From an uncultured Clostridia bacterium (GTDB taxonomy: Bacteria; Bacillota; Clostridia; UBA1381), in the NCBI GenBank assembly GCA_944393255.1, contig CALXZP010000012.1:1-64000 (forward strand): a stretch of DNA of 64,000 nt, in the 5' to 3' direction. A program made the translations under genes and the position numbers. The notes beneath the pieces were generated by a model. It saw only the letters and a program-made list of their open reading frames with translations. It searched no databases and was not told the origin of the DNA. Below are positions 38,847 to 47,345 of the stretch, in pieces (position 1 is the first letter of the stretch; the number at the start of each line of letters is the position of its first letter).

Positions 38847-40148
38847 TCATTCATGCTTGAGATCCCCTGTCGCCGGACCGTCGATCAGCTTTCCGCTGCC
38901 GGTAAATCTGGAACCGTGACACGGACAGTCCCATGAATGTTCCTGCGAATTCCATTTCAGTGCGCAGCCCATATGCGGACATCTTTTGGACGATACAGTC
39001 ATAAGGTTTGTTACGGCTTCAAATGCATTTACCGCAAGCTGCCGGCGCAGTATGCTTCGCGACGGAGAAAATACCGGGGCGAACCTATTCTCCTTTCCCG
39101 TTACCATATCAGCGAGAATTTTTGCGGCCGCCATAGACGAAGTCATTCCCCACTTATTGAAGCCTGACGCAACATAAAAATCAGGCGTTTGTTTTGAGTA
39201 CCGGCCTATATACGGAACTCCGTCCAGGGACATGCAGTCCTGAGCCGCCCAGCGGTATACGACCTTACACTGCGGATAATACTCCGACGCAAAAGCCTCC
39301 GGCACTGCCCAATTTTCACCTTTTTTGCCCGTGCGGTGCCCTCCGCCGCCGACCAGCAGCACATTGTTGACGTTTCTGAGAGATATGCCGTTTTCCGCCT
39401 CGTCGATGTACATCCCGTCCAGCTCCGGGACGCTGTCCAGAGCGATCACATAGGAGCGCTTTTGATACAGCTTCAGAAAATAGCTGCCGTGTTTATTTAT
39501 AAAAGGAAAATGCGTTGCCGCAATTATTTTTTTTGCGGTTATTTTCCCGTTTTCCGTTACCGCGCCATTGCCGGTCAGCTCCATGACACGGGTATTCTCA
39601 AATATATTCAAACCCCGGGAGACAGCCGCTATGAATTTTAACGGATCAAACTCCGCCTGTTCCTTAAATCTGACCGCGCCCGCAACAGGGAACGGCAGCG
39701 GCAGCCCGCCGGCAAATTCGGCGGTATAGCCTATTTCCTTAAGAGCGTCAAGCTCATTCTCCAATGTACGCCTGTTGTCCCGCGAATACACATACGCGTC
39801 ACGCTCCCTATAGCCGCAGTCTATCGTTCCGCATATGCTGCGGTATTCCTCCAGCGCCTCGGCATTAGCTTCCAGATACATACGCGCCCGCTCGGCTCCG
39901 AACCGTTTTATCAGCTTTTGATAAATAAGCCCATGCTGAAAGGTTATTTTCGCAGTGGTATTTTTTGTGGCGCCTGAGCAGATCCTGTCCGCTTCAACAA
40001 GCGCGTGATCCACACCTGCTTTGCCGAGCATATACGCACAAAGTATGCCGGTAATACCTCCTCCTATGATGAGGACGTCAACGTTAATATCCCTGTCCTG
40101 CGCTTTAAATTCGGGCAGACTCACAGAGTCGGACCATAACGAAATCAT
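38847..40148 (-). CDS. FAD-dependent oxidoreductase with C-terminal Rieske domain
   Basis: A 433-residue DAO-type flavoprotein: the FAD motif VLIIGGGITGILCAYMLGKAG is near the N-terminus, GSGATKNTTAKITFQHG-like sequence follows, and the last 60 residues carry a Rieske [2Fe-2S] site (CPHMGC and CPCHG, giving CxH..CxxH geometry). The same fusion is known in Firmicutes (YhfW-like proteins) and is thought to oxidise an amine or amino-acid-like substrate with electrons passing to the Rieske cluster; the substrate is unknown. Start at the ATG with AGAGGTG upstream, nine codons after the longest ORF start. Confidence 0.85.
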   Translation of the reverse strand: MISLWSDSVSLPEFKAQDRDINVDVLIIGGGITGILCAYMLGKAGVDHALVEADRICSGATKNTTAKITFQHGLIYQKLIKRFGAERARMYLEANAEALEEYRSICGTIDCGYRERDAYVYSRDNRRTLENELDALKEIGYTAEFAGGLPLPFPVAGAVRFKEQAEFDPLKFIAAVSRGLNIFENTRVMELTGNGAVTENGKITAKKIIAATHFPFINKHGSYFLKLYQKRSYVIALDSVPELDGMYIDEAENGISLRNVNNVLLVGGGGHRTGKKGENWAVPEAFASEYYPQCKVVYRWAAQDCMSLDGVPYIGRYSKQTPDFYVASGFNKWGMTSSMAAAKILADMVTGKENRFAPVFSPSRSILRRQLAVNAFEAVTNLMTVSSKRCPHMGCALKWNSQEHSWDCPCHGSRFTGSGKLIDGPATGDLKHE

Positions 40149-40261
40149 AAGATCACCTCTGTGATTAGTATGCATATTTTTTTCAAAATTATCAGGCCAA
40201 AAAGCATTCTGCTCCGTCAGTAACGGCTGCTTTGCTGCACTTTTATTCGATTTTTTGATAC

Positions 40262-40310
40262 AAAAACCGGCCTCCGAACGTTAGCTGATGCTCTGACCTT
40301 CGGGGCCGGT
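40262..40310 (-). terminator. Terminator of the ZIP transporter gene
   Basis: Long imperfect stem (ACCGGCC..CCGAA with TTCGG..GCCGGT) followed on the minus strand by TTTTTG, 30 bases after the stop at 40338. Confidence 0.7.
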
Positions 40311-40337
40311 ATGTATTTTTTCGCATCCGTTTGCATA

Positions 40338-41123
40338 TCACATAAACATGATAAGACTGACCGCCATTACCGCCATACCGCCGATAACGCCTAAGATCAT
40401 CGTGTTGCCCTTATCGTATTCCCTTGCCATCGGTATAAGCTCCTCCACAGCTATGTAAACCATTATACCCGATATTATACCGAATATAACGCCGTAGAGT
40501 GCGTCGCTCAGAAACGGACGCAGTATCAAATAACCTATCACCGCGCCCAAAGGCTCTGTCAGTCCTGACAGGAACGATACTGTAAAGGCCTTTTTCTTGT
40601 TTCCGGTCGCGTAATATATAGGCACGGATGTTACTATCCCCTCCGGGATATTATGGATCGCTATCGCTACGGCAATAGCCGCTCCGAGCGAAACATCGTC
40701 AAGCGCAGATGTGAATGTCGCAAGCCCCTCGGGAAAATTATGTATGGCTATCGCCAGCGCGGTAAGCAGTCCCATCCTTGCCAGGACGGCGTCGTTTTTT
40801 CCCGCCTTGACCGCCGTCAGATTGCTCTCCGGCGAAGGTATAAGATTATCTATCAGCATTATGAGCGCCATACCCGCAAAGAACGACGCGCATGAAAGCC
40901 ACATTCCGTTTACCGCTCCAAACCCTGTTTGAAGATATTCCTGCGATTTTACAAACATTTCAACAAAGGATATGTAGAGCATAACTCCGGCCGAAAACCC
41001 CAGCGAAGCCGCCAGAAACTTTTTGCCGGTCCCTTTTGTGAACAGCGCTATAACGCTTCCTATACCGGTAGCGAGCCCGGCAAGCGCCGTCATGACCAAT
41101 GCAGCACCTGCATTTGCAAACAT
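40338..41123 (-). CDS. ZIP family divalent metal transporter (ZupT-like)
   Basis: A 261-residue membrane protein with about eight helices and the paired metal motifs HNFPEG and HNIPEG that form the binuclear site of ZIP transporters; VEELIPMA follows. It imports Zn2+ and possibly Fe2+ or Mn2+. GGGGTGG lies before the ATG. A sequence like a Fur-type half site sits about 70-80 bases upstream (see findings). Confidence 0.92.
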   Translation of the reverse strand: MFANAGAALVMTALAGLATGIGSVIALFTKGTGKKFLAASLGFSAGVMLYISFVEMFVKSQEYLQTGFGAVNGMWLSCASFFAGMALIMLIDNLIPSPESNLTAVKAGKNDAVLARMGLLTALAIAIHNFPEGLATFTSALDDVSLGAAIAVAIAIHNIPEGIVTSVPIYYATGNKKKAFTVSFLSGLTEPLGAVIGYLILRPFLSDALYGVIFGIISGIMVYIAVEELIPMAREYDKGNTMILGVIGGMAVMAVSLIMFM

Positions 41124-41216
41124 AAAACCACCCCTTAAGCTTATATAAGATCCCGGGCAGACGCATGTATCCCCGGTCCTTTTATATATTACTCACGAGA
41201 ATGATTTTATGTTACA

Positions 41217-41263
41217 CACAAAAACAGAACGGCGCGGCTGCGCTTCGCCTTTTACCGTTCTGT
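41217..41263 (-). terminator. Terminator of the zinc-ribbon gene cluster
   Basis: Nine-bp stem ACAGAACGG/CCGTTCTGT with T-rich tail on the minus strand, 25 bases after the stop at 41288. Confidence 0.75.
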
Positions 41264-41287
41264 GTTTCTATCGTTTAAAAAATCCTA

Positions 41288-41962
41288 TCAGATGACCGGC
41301 CCTATGCTTCCCTCCGGAGAGTCGTTGAAATCTATAAGATACCATGAACGTCCCAGCTTTATCAGCTTAAGCTCTACCGAGCCTGTCTCATTTGCGGATC
41401 TCACAGTATATGAAACGGTGACCTCTCTTGCGGCCGAGGGTCTTATCCCATACTCGTCCGTAAGCTCCGTCCGGAGCTTTTCCAGCTCATCCCTATCATA
41501 TTTTTCATTTTTGACTATGTCATACCTCACTTTCTGCTCGCCGCGCAAACCGCCGCGCATACCGTCTATTATATTTTCTATATAATATTCCGAGATATTA
41601 TAGTCCAGACTTCCCGTCACACCGAACAGTGTTCTTGCCGCCTGACGCGGAAACAGCTCCACAAAATCCTCGGCGTCCGGATCCTCATAGACCGCCTCGA
41701 TAAAATCGTCCACTACCTCTCTGCTGCTCCTTCCGCCGAATGCAATGGCGCATACAACGGCTATAACGATAACTGCCGCCGCACCGACCGCAGCCATGCC
41801 TATAAGACGGTATCGGGACGAGAGCTTATCGCCCGTTCCGGCGGATGCATACGCCGCTTCACCCTCGGCAGACCGGCTTTCATCAGCAACAGTACTCTCA
41901 CCGCACTTATCGCAAAAGGCGCTGCCGTCCGGCAGCTCGGCTCCGCATTTTCTGCAAAACAT
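41288..41962 (-). CDS. Zinc-ribbon membrane protein, unknown function
   Basis: A 224-residue protein with an N-terminal zinc ribbon (FCRKCGAEL..FCDKCG), an acidic linker, one transmembrane helix at about 53-75, and an external domain of about 145 residues (VVDDFIEAVYEDPDAEDFVEL, then REVTVSYTVRS and SWYLIDFND) resembling DUF4878/NTF2-like lipoprotein domains. It is the last gene of a cluster of zinc-ribbon proteins, 14 bases after the previous one. Function unknown. Confidence 0.7.
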   Translation of the reverse strand: MFCRKCGAELPDGSAFCDKCGESTVADESRSAEGEAAYASAGTGDKLSSRYRLIGMAAVGAAAVIVIAVVCAIAFGGRSSREVVDDFIEAVYEDPDAEDFVELFPRQAARTLFGVTGSLDYNISEYYIENIIDGMRGGLRGEQKVRYDIVKNEKYDRDELEKLRTELTDEYGIRPSAAREVTVSYTVRSANETGSVELKLIKLGRSWYLIDFNDSPEGSIGPVI

Positions 41963-41976
41963 ACCTAATTACCTCC

Positions 41977-42396
41977 TCAGTACATATACGCTGCTAAAGG
42001 CAGCACGATCGCGAGGATAACGATAAGACTTATAACAAACATCGCTATCATAACAATGATCTGCGCTTTCGCCCAGTTCCGGAACGTTTCATCCTTGGTC
42101 TGATCCTTTGTCCATACGATCATTATAACTATGTATATTATAATACCTATAACAGGTACGAGCGCAAGCAGAGAAAGACCTAAAGATCTTCCTATCCAGC
42201 CCAGTACGGACATAGGCGCTCCGCCGGTCTGCATCCCGACGTTCTGCTGAGACCATGCCGTATTTCCCGCATAGCTCTGATTTCCGCCCGGCTGCGATGC
42301 GTACGGCGTACTGCCGCCCTCCTGGGACGCGCCGCATTTCGTACAATATTTTGCTCCATCGTCAACAACTGCTCCGCAGCTTATACAATTCTTCAT
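41977..42396 (-). CDS. Zinc-ribbon protein with two transmembrane helices
   Basis: A 139-residue protein: N-terminal zinc ribbon (CISCGAVVDDGAKYCTKCG), a Gly/Ser/Gln-rich linker (about 25-60), and two hydrophobic helices (about 68-93 and 110-137) around a conserved-looking WTKDQTKDETFRNWAKAQ loop. Such proteins are common in Clostridia and uncharacterised. GGAGGGG precedes the ATG. Confidence 0.7.
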   Translation of the reverse strand: MKNCISCGAVVDDGAKYCTKCGASQEGGSTPYASQPGGNQSYAGNTAWSQQNVGMQTGGAPMSVLGWIGRSLGLSLLALVPVIGIIIYIVIMIVWTKDQTKDETFRNWAKAQIIVMIAMFVISLIVILAIVLPLAAYMY

Positions 42397-42454
42397 TAAA
42401 GATCCCCTCCATGGTAAATTTTATTTTTTAGGCAATGCCTGTTTGTTAAATTTT

Positions 42455-43042
42455 TCAGCTGAGCTGTCTTGCGCCGCATTCCTTGCAGAAAGCGGCCTCT
42501 CTTGCAAGCTCCGTTCCGCACACATGACATTTCTTCACATCTGCGTCTGCGGCTGCGCTCTGCTCCTCACCGGCAGCGGCGACGTGTTCCTCCGCAGCAG
42601 TCTCTGCGGTATTTTCATAAGCCGTTTCCGCTCCGGTCTCGTCCGTATCCGGCGCCATTCCCACAACTTCATCAGCCGCCGCAGCCGGCGCCTCAACAGG
42701 CGCTCCGCATACATTGCAGAAACTCGAATCGGCAGCCAGCGCAGCGCCGCATTTTGTGCATACACGCATCCCCCTGCGCACCGCGTCCTGCTGCCTCAAT
42801 TCCCTTATCCTGCTGTTTGCTTCGTTTATCGACCTCACCGCCTCGAAAAACTCGCAGTCCTCCGCCGCAGCGTATTTCTCATAATACGCTCTGCCCAATT
42901 CGGCATAGAGACCGTTTATTTTTTTCTCCTCGTCCGATATCATAATGCTGGATCTCGCCGAATCGGCGATATCTCTCGTTTTTCTGGCAGCGCCTTGTCC
43001 CGCCTCACTGATACGCTTTCCTATATCCTCAAAAAAAGACAT
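42455..43042 (-). CDS. Protein with coiled coil and two zinc ribbons
   Basis: A 195-residue soluble protein. Residues 1-90 are helical and charged (SEAGQGAARKTRDIADSARSS, INEANSRIRELRQQD). A zinc ribbon CTKCGAAL..FCNVCG follows near 94, then an Ala/Glu-rich linker and a second ribbon CHVCGTEL..FCKECG at the C-terminus. It is the second gene after the secreted protein at 43082-44053, 39 bases downstream of it. Function unknown. Confidence 0.7.
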   Translation of the reverse strand: MSFFEDIGKRISEAGQGAARKTRDIADSARSSIMISDEEKKINGLYAELGRAYYEKYAAAEDCEFFEAVRSINEANSRIRELRQQDAVRRGMRVCTKCGAALAADSSFCNVCGAPVEAPAAAADEVVGMAPDTDETGAETAYENTAETAAEEHVAAAGEEQSAAADADVKKCHVCGTELAREAAFCKECGARQLS

Positions 43043-43081
43043 GCTCCAAACCTCCTATATTTCCCGCCGCAGCGGCCGATT

Positions 43082-44053
43082 TCATTCAGTCACCAGATTT
43101 ATCGACTGGGCGTCGCCGTCCCACTGCACCTCGAAGCCTGCGGCGTCGGCTATATCTCTTATCTTAAAATATGCGCTGCCGTTTATATTATACGCCGTGA
43201 TGGCCGTGCTTCTTCCGTTTACATAAATAGGCATATCATTTTCGACAGCTTCTATAGCTCCGCCCGTATCGTTTATAAGCTCCGTGCCGTTTGAAACATA
43301 ATCGTCTCCCGGGATTATATCTATCGCGTTATCCCCGGCACGGTACTCGATATTGAACCGTGCCGGAGTTGAGCGCAGTACCATAGCTATATCACGTATT
43401 TTGAAATAGTTTGTATTGTTCACCGTATATCCCTTTATGCTCGTCTCCTCCCCGTTTACAAGCACCTTCGCCTCGGATACCGTTGCCGAGATATTGTTCA
43501 CAACATCGTAGCTCGATATAAAATTCAGTATCTTGGTTCTGTTGGGATATCCGTTTTCAAGCAGATTGTTACTGTACCTGTCAACATATGTAACGTGTGA
43601 ATACGGGCTTACGTCTATTTTATTGATCCTCGTCGCCGTCAGCTTCGCACCGTCAAAAACGAGCTTATAATACGCTATATACGAGCTGTAGCGCGGCACC
43701 TCCTGCCCTACGAACACATAGTTGTCATTTTTTATATATACGCTTATGTTCTCAAGACATTCGCCTATTATATTGGACGGGACTTCGATATCGGTTATGG
43801 CGTTATCCGTCATGGTAAAGCCGCTGCCTATATTCCCGTATGTGCCCTTCTTGAGCACAAACGCTTCCGGTATCCCGTTTCTGTCAAGATCCGTAAGAAC
43901 AACATCAGTATATGTCGGATCCTGTGAGATAGTTTTCATCAGGCGCGTGACGAACGCGTCGCGCCAGTTTTCGTTTGCCGCATACGCGCCGGGCGTCATT
44001 GCCGCTGCCAGCGCCGCTGCCGCCAGTACAGCGGTTATCAGTTTCTTTTTCAT
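43082..44053 (-). CDS. Secreted protein with C-terminal copper-amine-oxidase-N-like domains
   Basis: A 323-residue exported protein. The signal peptide is MKKKLITAVLAAAALAAAM with cleavage after AYA. Residues 30-190 have a calcium-site-like DLDRNGIPEAFVL and no clear family. The C-terminal third has two copies of a stalk-domain pattern (VLVNGEETSIKGYTV..YFKIRDIAMVL and IYVNGRSTAITAYNI..YFKIRDIADAAGFEVQWD), typical of copper amine oxidase N-terminal-like wall-binding domains. GAAGGAG before the ATG; a longer ORF to 44119 is rejected. Heads the zinc-ribbon cluster. Confidence 0.75.
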   Translation of the reverse strand: MKKKLITAVLAAAALAAAMTPGAYAANENWRDAFVTRLMKTISQDPTYTDVVLTDLDRNGIPEAFVLKKGTYGNIGSGFTMTDNAITDIEVPSNIIGECLENISVYIKNDNYVFVGQEVPRYSSYIAYYKLVFDGAKLTATRINKIDVSPYSHVTYVDRYSNNLLENGYPNRTKILNFISSYDVVNNISATVSEAKVLVNGEETSIKGYTVNNTNYFKIRDIAMVLRSTPARFNIEYRAGDNAIDIIPGDDYVSNGTELINDTGGAIEAVENDMPIYVNGRSTAITAYNINGSAYFKIRDIADAAGFEVQWDGDAQSINLVTE

Positions 44054-44124
44054 CTCAATTCTCCTTCGATCAATATCTGTAAAACATTTCATACACCCGT
44101 GATCTATTACAGCAATCACTGTTT

Positions 44125-44153
44125 TTTATATTGACTTTCGTAAAATTATGCAA
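44125..44153 (-). promoter_or_regulatory. Promoter of the secreted-protein/zinc-ribbon cluster
   Basis: TTGCAT (44148-44153), 17-base spacer, TATAAA (44125-44130) on the minus strand. Confidence 0.6.
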
Positions 44154-44164
44154 TATAATATTAA

Positions 44165-44207
44165 TATAACCTATGCAAAGATGTCCCCCGCCTCTATAGG
44201 CGGCGGG
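44165..44207 (+). repeat. 43-nt dispersed repeat, copy 1
   Basis: Shares 40 of 43 bases with 58450-58492 on the opposite strand. It starts TATAACCTATGCAAAGATG and ends TCTATAGGCGGCGGG, with a CCGCC/GGCGG hairpin. Lies in the 334-base gap between the secreted protein and the aldo/keto reductase. It could be a REP-like element or the remnant end of an IS200/IS605-type element. Confidence 0.75.
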
Positions 44208-44387
44208 TTGCAATGGTTCACAATCTCCGCTCCCTGCAAGCAAAGCGGAGCATTGCTCCGATTTAAATTGTAACTATTATAGCATAGATCTAACGTTTTG
44301 TCAAATGTATTTGATTTGTTTGCAATTTGAACTGTTAGATCCTTGTTTTGCAGTCGCCTAATATAAAAAAACAAGGGAGGTCATAAT
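44208..44387 (+). other. Intergenic region upstream of the aldo/keto reductase, structured
   Basis: Contains a CTCCGCT/AGCGGAG hairpin (about 44227-44254) and a large inverted repeat AGATCTAAC (44286-44294)/GTTAGATC (44334-44341) enclosing a TCAAAT-GT-ATTTGA palindrome (44301-44314). No gene and no clear -35/-10 pair were found. The palindromes could be operator sites for the reductase gene. Confidence 0.45.
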
Positions 44388-45509
44388 GTGAAATACAGAA
44401 AACTTGCCGGGGAAGATGTTTCGGTTCTGGGCTTCGGACTTATGCGTCTGCCCCTGAGCGGCAGCGATCCGAAGAATATCGATAAAGAAAAAACTTACGA
44501 AATGATAAAGTACGCCATAGACAACGGCGTGAATTACTTTGACAGCGCTTACGTTTACCATAACGAGGCCAGCGAGGGCATAGCCGGAGAGATACTCGAG
44601 GAGCATGGACTGCGCAGCAGGGTAAAGCTCGCTACCAAGCTTCCGACATGGTATATAAAAAGCAGCGGAGATGTAATGCGTATCCTTGACGAGCAGCTTA
44701 AAAGATACAGAACGGATCATATCGACTACTACCTGTGCCATGCGCTCGATAAACGCCGGTTTACCGATATCATACAGAAGTACGATGTGCTGCCGATACT
44801 TGAAAAGGCAAAAGCCGAGGGCAAGATACGCCATATAGGCTTTTCCTTCCATGACAGTCTCGACAGCTTTAAGTATATGATCGATTCATATGACAAATGG
44901 GAGTTCTGCCAGATACAGCTGAATTATATAAACACCTCATACCAAGCCGGAATAGAAGGGCTGGAATATGCCGCTTCAAAGGGTATTGACGCCATTATAA
45001 TGGAGCCGCTGCTCGGTGGAAAGCTTGCTGCGCCGTCGCCGCAGGTACAAAAAGAGCTTCCGGACAGCCGCACGCCTGTCGAATGGGCGTTTGATTTCCT
45101 TTGGAACAGACCGGAGGTCAAAATAACGCTTTCCGGCATGGGCACGCTTGAACAGGTAAAGGATAATATCAGTTACGCGTCAAAGGCGGAAGCGGGCATG
45201 CTCAGCAAAAGCGAGCTGGATGTCCTCAAAAAAGCAAAGGCAGTGTTTGACGTAATGGCGTTCGTACCGTGTACAAAATGCGCGTATTGTATGCCCTGTC
45301 CGTTCGGACTGGATATACCCGCCGTCTATGAAGCATACAATCAAATGCCGGTCATTGGCGGCTCAGAGGCAAAAAAAATGTATGACAAGCTTGAAAAAAA
45401 GGCCGACGCCTGCAAAAAGTGCCGCGCCTGCGAAAGAGTATGTCCTCAGGGGATCGCCTCCTCAAAGCTCATGCCTCAAATAGCAAAGGCGATGCAGCAG
45501 GTATTTTGA
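44388..45509 (+). CDS. Aldo/keto reductase with C-terminal 4Fe-4S ferredoxin domain
   Basis: A 373-residue NAD(P)H-dependent oxidoreductase. The AKR barrel shows GFGLMRLPL, the catalytic DSAYVYHNEASEG, KLATKLPTW and YYLCHALD. The last 90 residues carry cysteine clusters CTKCAYCMPC and CKKCRACERVC for iron-sulfur binding. This fusion is common in Clostridia; the substrate is not known. Translation begins at GTG with GGGAGG seven bases upstream, because the overlapping ATG is followed at once by a stop. Confidence 0.9.
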   Translation: MKYRKLAGEDVSVLGFGLMRLPLSGSDPKNIDKEKTYEMIKYAIDNGVNYFDSAYVYHNEASEGIAGEILEEHGLRSRVKLATKLPTWYIKSSGDVMRILDEQLKRYRTDHIDYYLCHALDKRRFTDIIQKYDVLPILEKAKAEGKIRHIGFSFHDSLDSFKYMIDSYDKWEFCQIQLNYINTSYQAGIEGLEYAASKGIDAIIMEPLLGGKLAAPSPQVQKELPDSRTPVEWAFDFLWNRPEVKITLSGMGTLEQVKDNISYASKAEAGMLSKSELDVLKKAKAVFDVMAFVPCTKCAYCMPCPFGLDIPAVYEAYNQMPVIGGSEAKKMYDKLEKKADACKKCRACERVCPQGIASSKLMPQIAKAMQQVF

Positions 45510-45538
45510 TATTTATATATTTTACTGCAATAACCTAT

Positions 45539-45575
45539 GAAAAATGGGACTGTATCGGATACAGCCCCATTTTGT
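45539..45575 (+). terminator. Bidirectional terminator between AKR and mazF
   Basis: AAAATGGG.CTGTAT/ATACAG.CCCATTTT hairpin, A-rich on the left and T-rich on the right. It can end the aldo/keto reductase transcript and the long minus-strand operon that ends with mazF at 45596. Confidence 0.85.
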
Positions 45576-45595
45576 TGTCTTTGGTGTATGTAAAA

Positions 45596-45946
45596 TCAAA
45601 AAGCCTCCAGACCGAAGCTGACGGACAGGGCGCCGTTGACCCTGTTCATCATAGCTCCGTCGATCTTTCCGATTTTTTCTCTAAGTCTGCGTTTATCGAT
45701 AGTTCTTATCTGTTCAAGAAGTATAACCGAATCCTTGTTCAGTCCGTATTCATTAGCTGACAGCTCGATATGCGTCGGCATTTTTGCTTTGTTTATCCGG
45801 CTGGTTATAGCCGCAGCTATGACTGTAGGGCTGTATTTATTGCCCACGTCGTTTTGGATTATAAGCACAGGACGGATCCCGCCCTGCTCGCTTCCCACAA
45901 CCGGACTGAGGTCGGCATAATAAATATCTCCTCTTTTAACTGTCAC
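45596..45946 (-). CDS. mazF: MazF/PemK family mRNA interferase (EndoA-like toxin)
   Basis: A 116-residue toxin of the MazF family, a sequence-specific ribosome-independent RNase. It starts [22 protein letters not shown], then [24 protein letters not shown] and [12 protein letters not shown], closely matching Bacillus EndoA. Start is GTG at 45946, three bases after the antitoxin stop. As in Bacillus, it follows alr and a small antitoxin gene. Confidence 0.95.
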   Translation of the reverse strand: MTVKRGDIYYADLSPVVGSEQGGIRPVLIIQNDVGNKYSPTVIAAAITSRINKAKMPTHIELSANEYGLNKDSVILLEQIRTIDKRRLREKIGKIDGAMMNRVNGALSVSFGLEAF

Positions 45947-45949
45947 TCT

Positions 45950-46108
45950 TTATTCACACTCCGTAAGTTTTTCCTCGCCTATCCGCAGCGCATCATTGTC
46001 GGATACGGTACTTGATTCTGCCTCCTCAAGATTGATCCCGGACATTTCTATATAACCCCTTTCGAGCTCTTTTAAAATATCCTCAGCTCTCTTGTCGGTG
46101 TGTGACAA
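45950..46108 (-). CDS. mazE: MazE-type antitoxin (EndoAI-like), TTG start
   Basis: A 52-residue ORF read directly from the sequence: it begins TTG, encodes SHTDKRAEDILKELERGYIE, continues MSGINLEEAESSTVSDND and ends EEKLTEC before TAA. The C-terminal part (helix, INLEEAE, acidic, ..YEEKLTEC-like end) resembles clostridial MazE antitoxins, which wrap the toxin with such a tail. AAAGGAG lies nine bases before the TTG. It is 39 bases after alr and three before mazF, so the pair is a complete toxin-antitoxin unit. The normal N-terminal DNA-binding half of longer antitoxins appears reduced or absent. Confidence 0.8.
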   Translation of the reverse strand: MSHTDKRAEDILKELERGYIEMSGINLEEAESSTVSDNDALRIGEEKLTECE

Positions 46109-46147
46109 AGCCTCCAGCTCCTTTCATCGATTAATTCGCCTGCGCTA

Positions 46148-47308
46148 TTACAACAGATATTCGATAACTCTCTTCACCTTGCCGTTCTTCAGATAAACTC
46201 TCGGTATACGGCGGCTTATCATACAGGTAACCTCATAATTGATGGTTCCCATCCAGCCGGCTACATCGTCCGCCGTAACGGCTCCGTTTCCGAAGATCAG
46301 CGCTTCGTCACCTCGTTTAATATTATTGACCGATGTGACGTCTAACATACATTGATCCATGCATATTCTGCCCGCTATCGGGAAGAGTCTGCCGTTGACC
46401 TCAATTTTTGCTTTTCCTGCGAGCATTCTCAAATATCCGTCTGCATAACCGATTGGAACTGTGGCTATCTTTGCCTTGCCATCGGCTATGTACTCAATGC
46501 CGTAGCTCACTCCGCGCCCCGGCTCTATTTCCTTTACATTCGTTATCACCGACCGCAGCGACATGACATATTTAAGATCAAGTCTCGATCTGTCCACATC
46601 CTCCGACGGATACATCCCGTAAAGTATGATCCCCGGACGAACCATATCGAGATGATATTCAGGATACATCATTATCCCGGCGCTGTTGCATATATGCTTT
46701 ATCGGTATATGCACGCCACGTTTTTCCAGACAGCCGCATACGTTCATAAACCGCTTGAACTGGAGCCGCGTATAGCTTTCATCAGTCTCATCCGAGGCCG
46801 CGAAATGCGAAAAGATCCCCTCTGCTTCAAGCATAGGCAGTTCGGAGATCCTCTGTATCTCATCAGCGACCGCTTCGCAGTTGTCGTCGGTAACAACAAA
46901 TCCTATCCTTGACATCCCCGTGTCAAGCTTTATATGGACTCTGACCTTTTTTCCAAGACGCACAGCCGTATTTGAAAGGGCCTGCGCCATTTCATATGTG
47001 TATACGTTCGGCATGATCCCGCGTTCGATTATCTCCCGCGCTTCCACCTCCATGCTTGAGCCGAGTATAAGGATCGGAACGTCGCTGAAAAGATTTCTCA
47101 GCTCCAGAGCCTCGTCAAGCGTTGCCGCGGCAAGGCAGTCGGCTCCGTTCTCAAGCAGCGTCTTGGCGCATTCCTCAACGCCGTGACCGTATGCGTCCGC
47201 CTTTACCACCGCCATTATACGTGCTCCGGGATCGGTTATCCTCCGTATCTCGCGCATATTATGAGCAAGCGCGTCAAGATCTATCTCTGCCCATGTCCGT
47301 TTTTCCAT
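46148..47308 (-). CDS. alr: Alanine racemase
   Basis: A 386-residue PLP enzyme making D-alanine for peptidoglycan. The PLP lysine is in AVVKADAYGHG, the second catalytic tyrosine region is VSYGIEYIADG, and GRICMDQCMLDVT is typical. ATG at 47308 with GAGGGTG upstream is preferred over a GTG three codons earlier. It is followed by mazEF, as in Bacillus, and lies 37 bases after nnr. Confidence 0.95.
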   Translation of the reverse strand: MEKRTWAEIDLDALAHNMREIRRITDPGARIMAVVKADAYGHGVEECAKTLLENGADCLAAATLDEALELRNLFSDVPILILGSSMEVEAREIIERGIMPNVYTYEMAQALSNTAVRLGKKVRVHIKLDTGMSRIGFVVTDDNCEAVADEIQRISELPMLEAEGIFSHFAASDETDESYTRLQFKRFMNVCGCLEKRGVHIPIKHICNSAGIMMYPEYHLDMVRPGIILYGMYPSEDVDRSRLDLKYVMSLRSVITNVKEIEPGRGVSYGIEYIADGKAKIATVPIGYADGYLRMLAGKAKIEVNGRLFPIAGRICMDQCMLDVTSVNNIKRGDEALIFGNGAVTADDVAGWMGTINYEVTCMISRRIPRVYLKNGKVKRVIEYLL

Positions 47309-47345
47309 TTCGTTCACCCTCGTATCTATGTTAACATAATTATTA

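Noticed and set aside
44358-44852. Minus-strand ORF of 164 codons
   Set aside because: Antisense to the start of the aldo/keto reductase; hydrophobic shadow frame without ribosome site.
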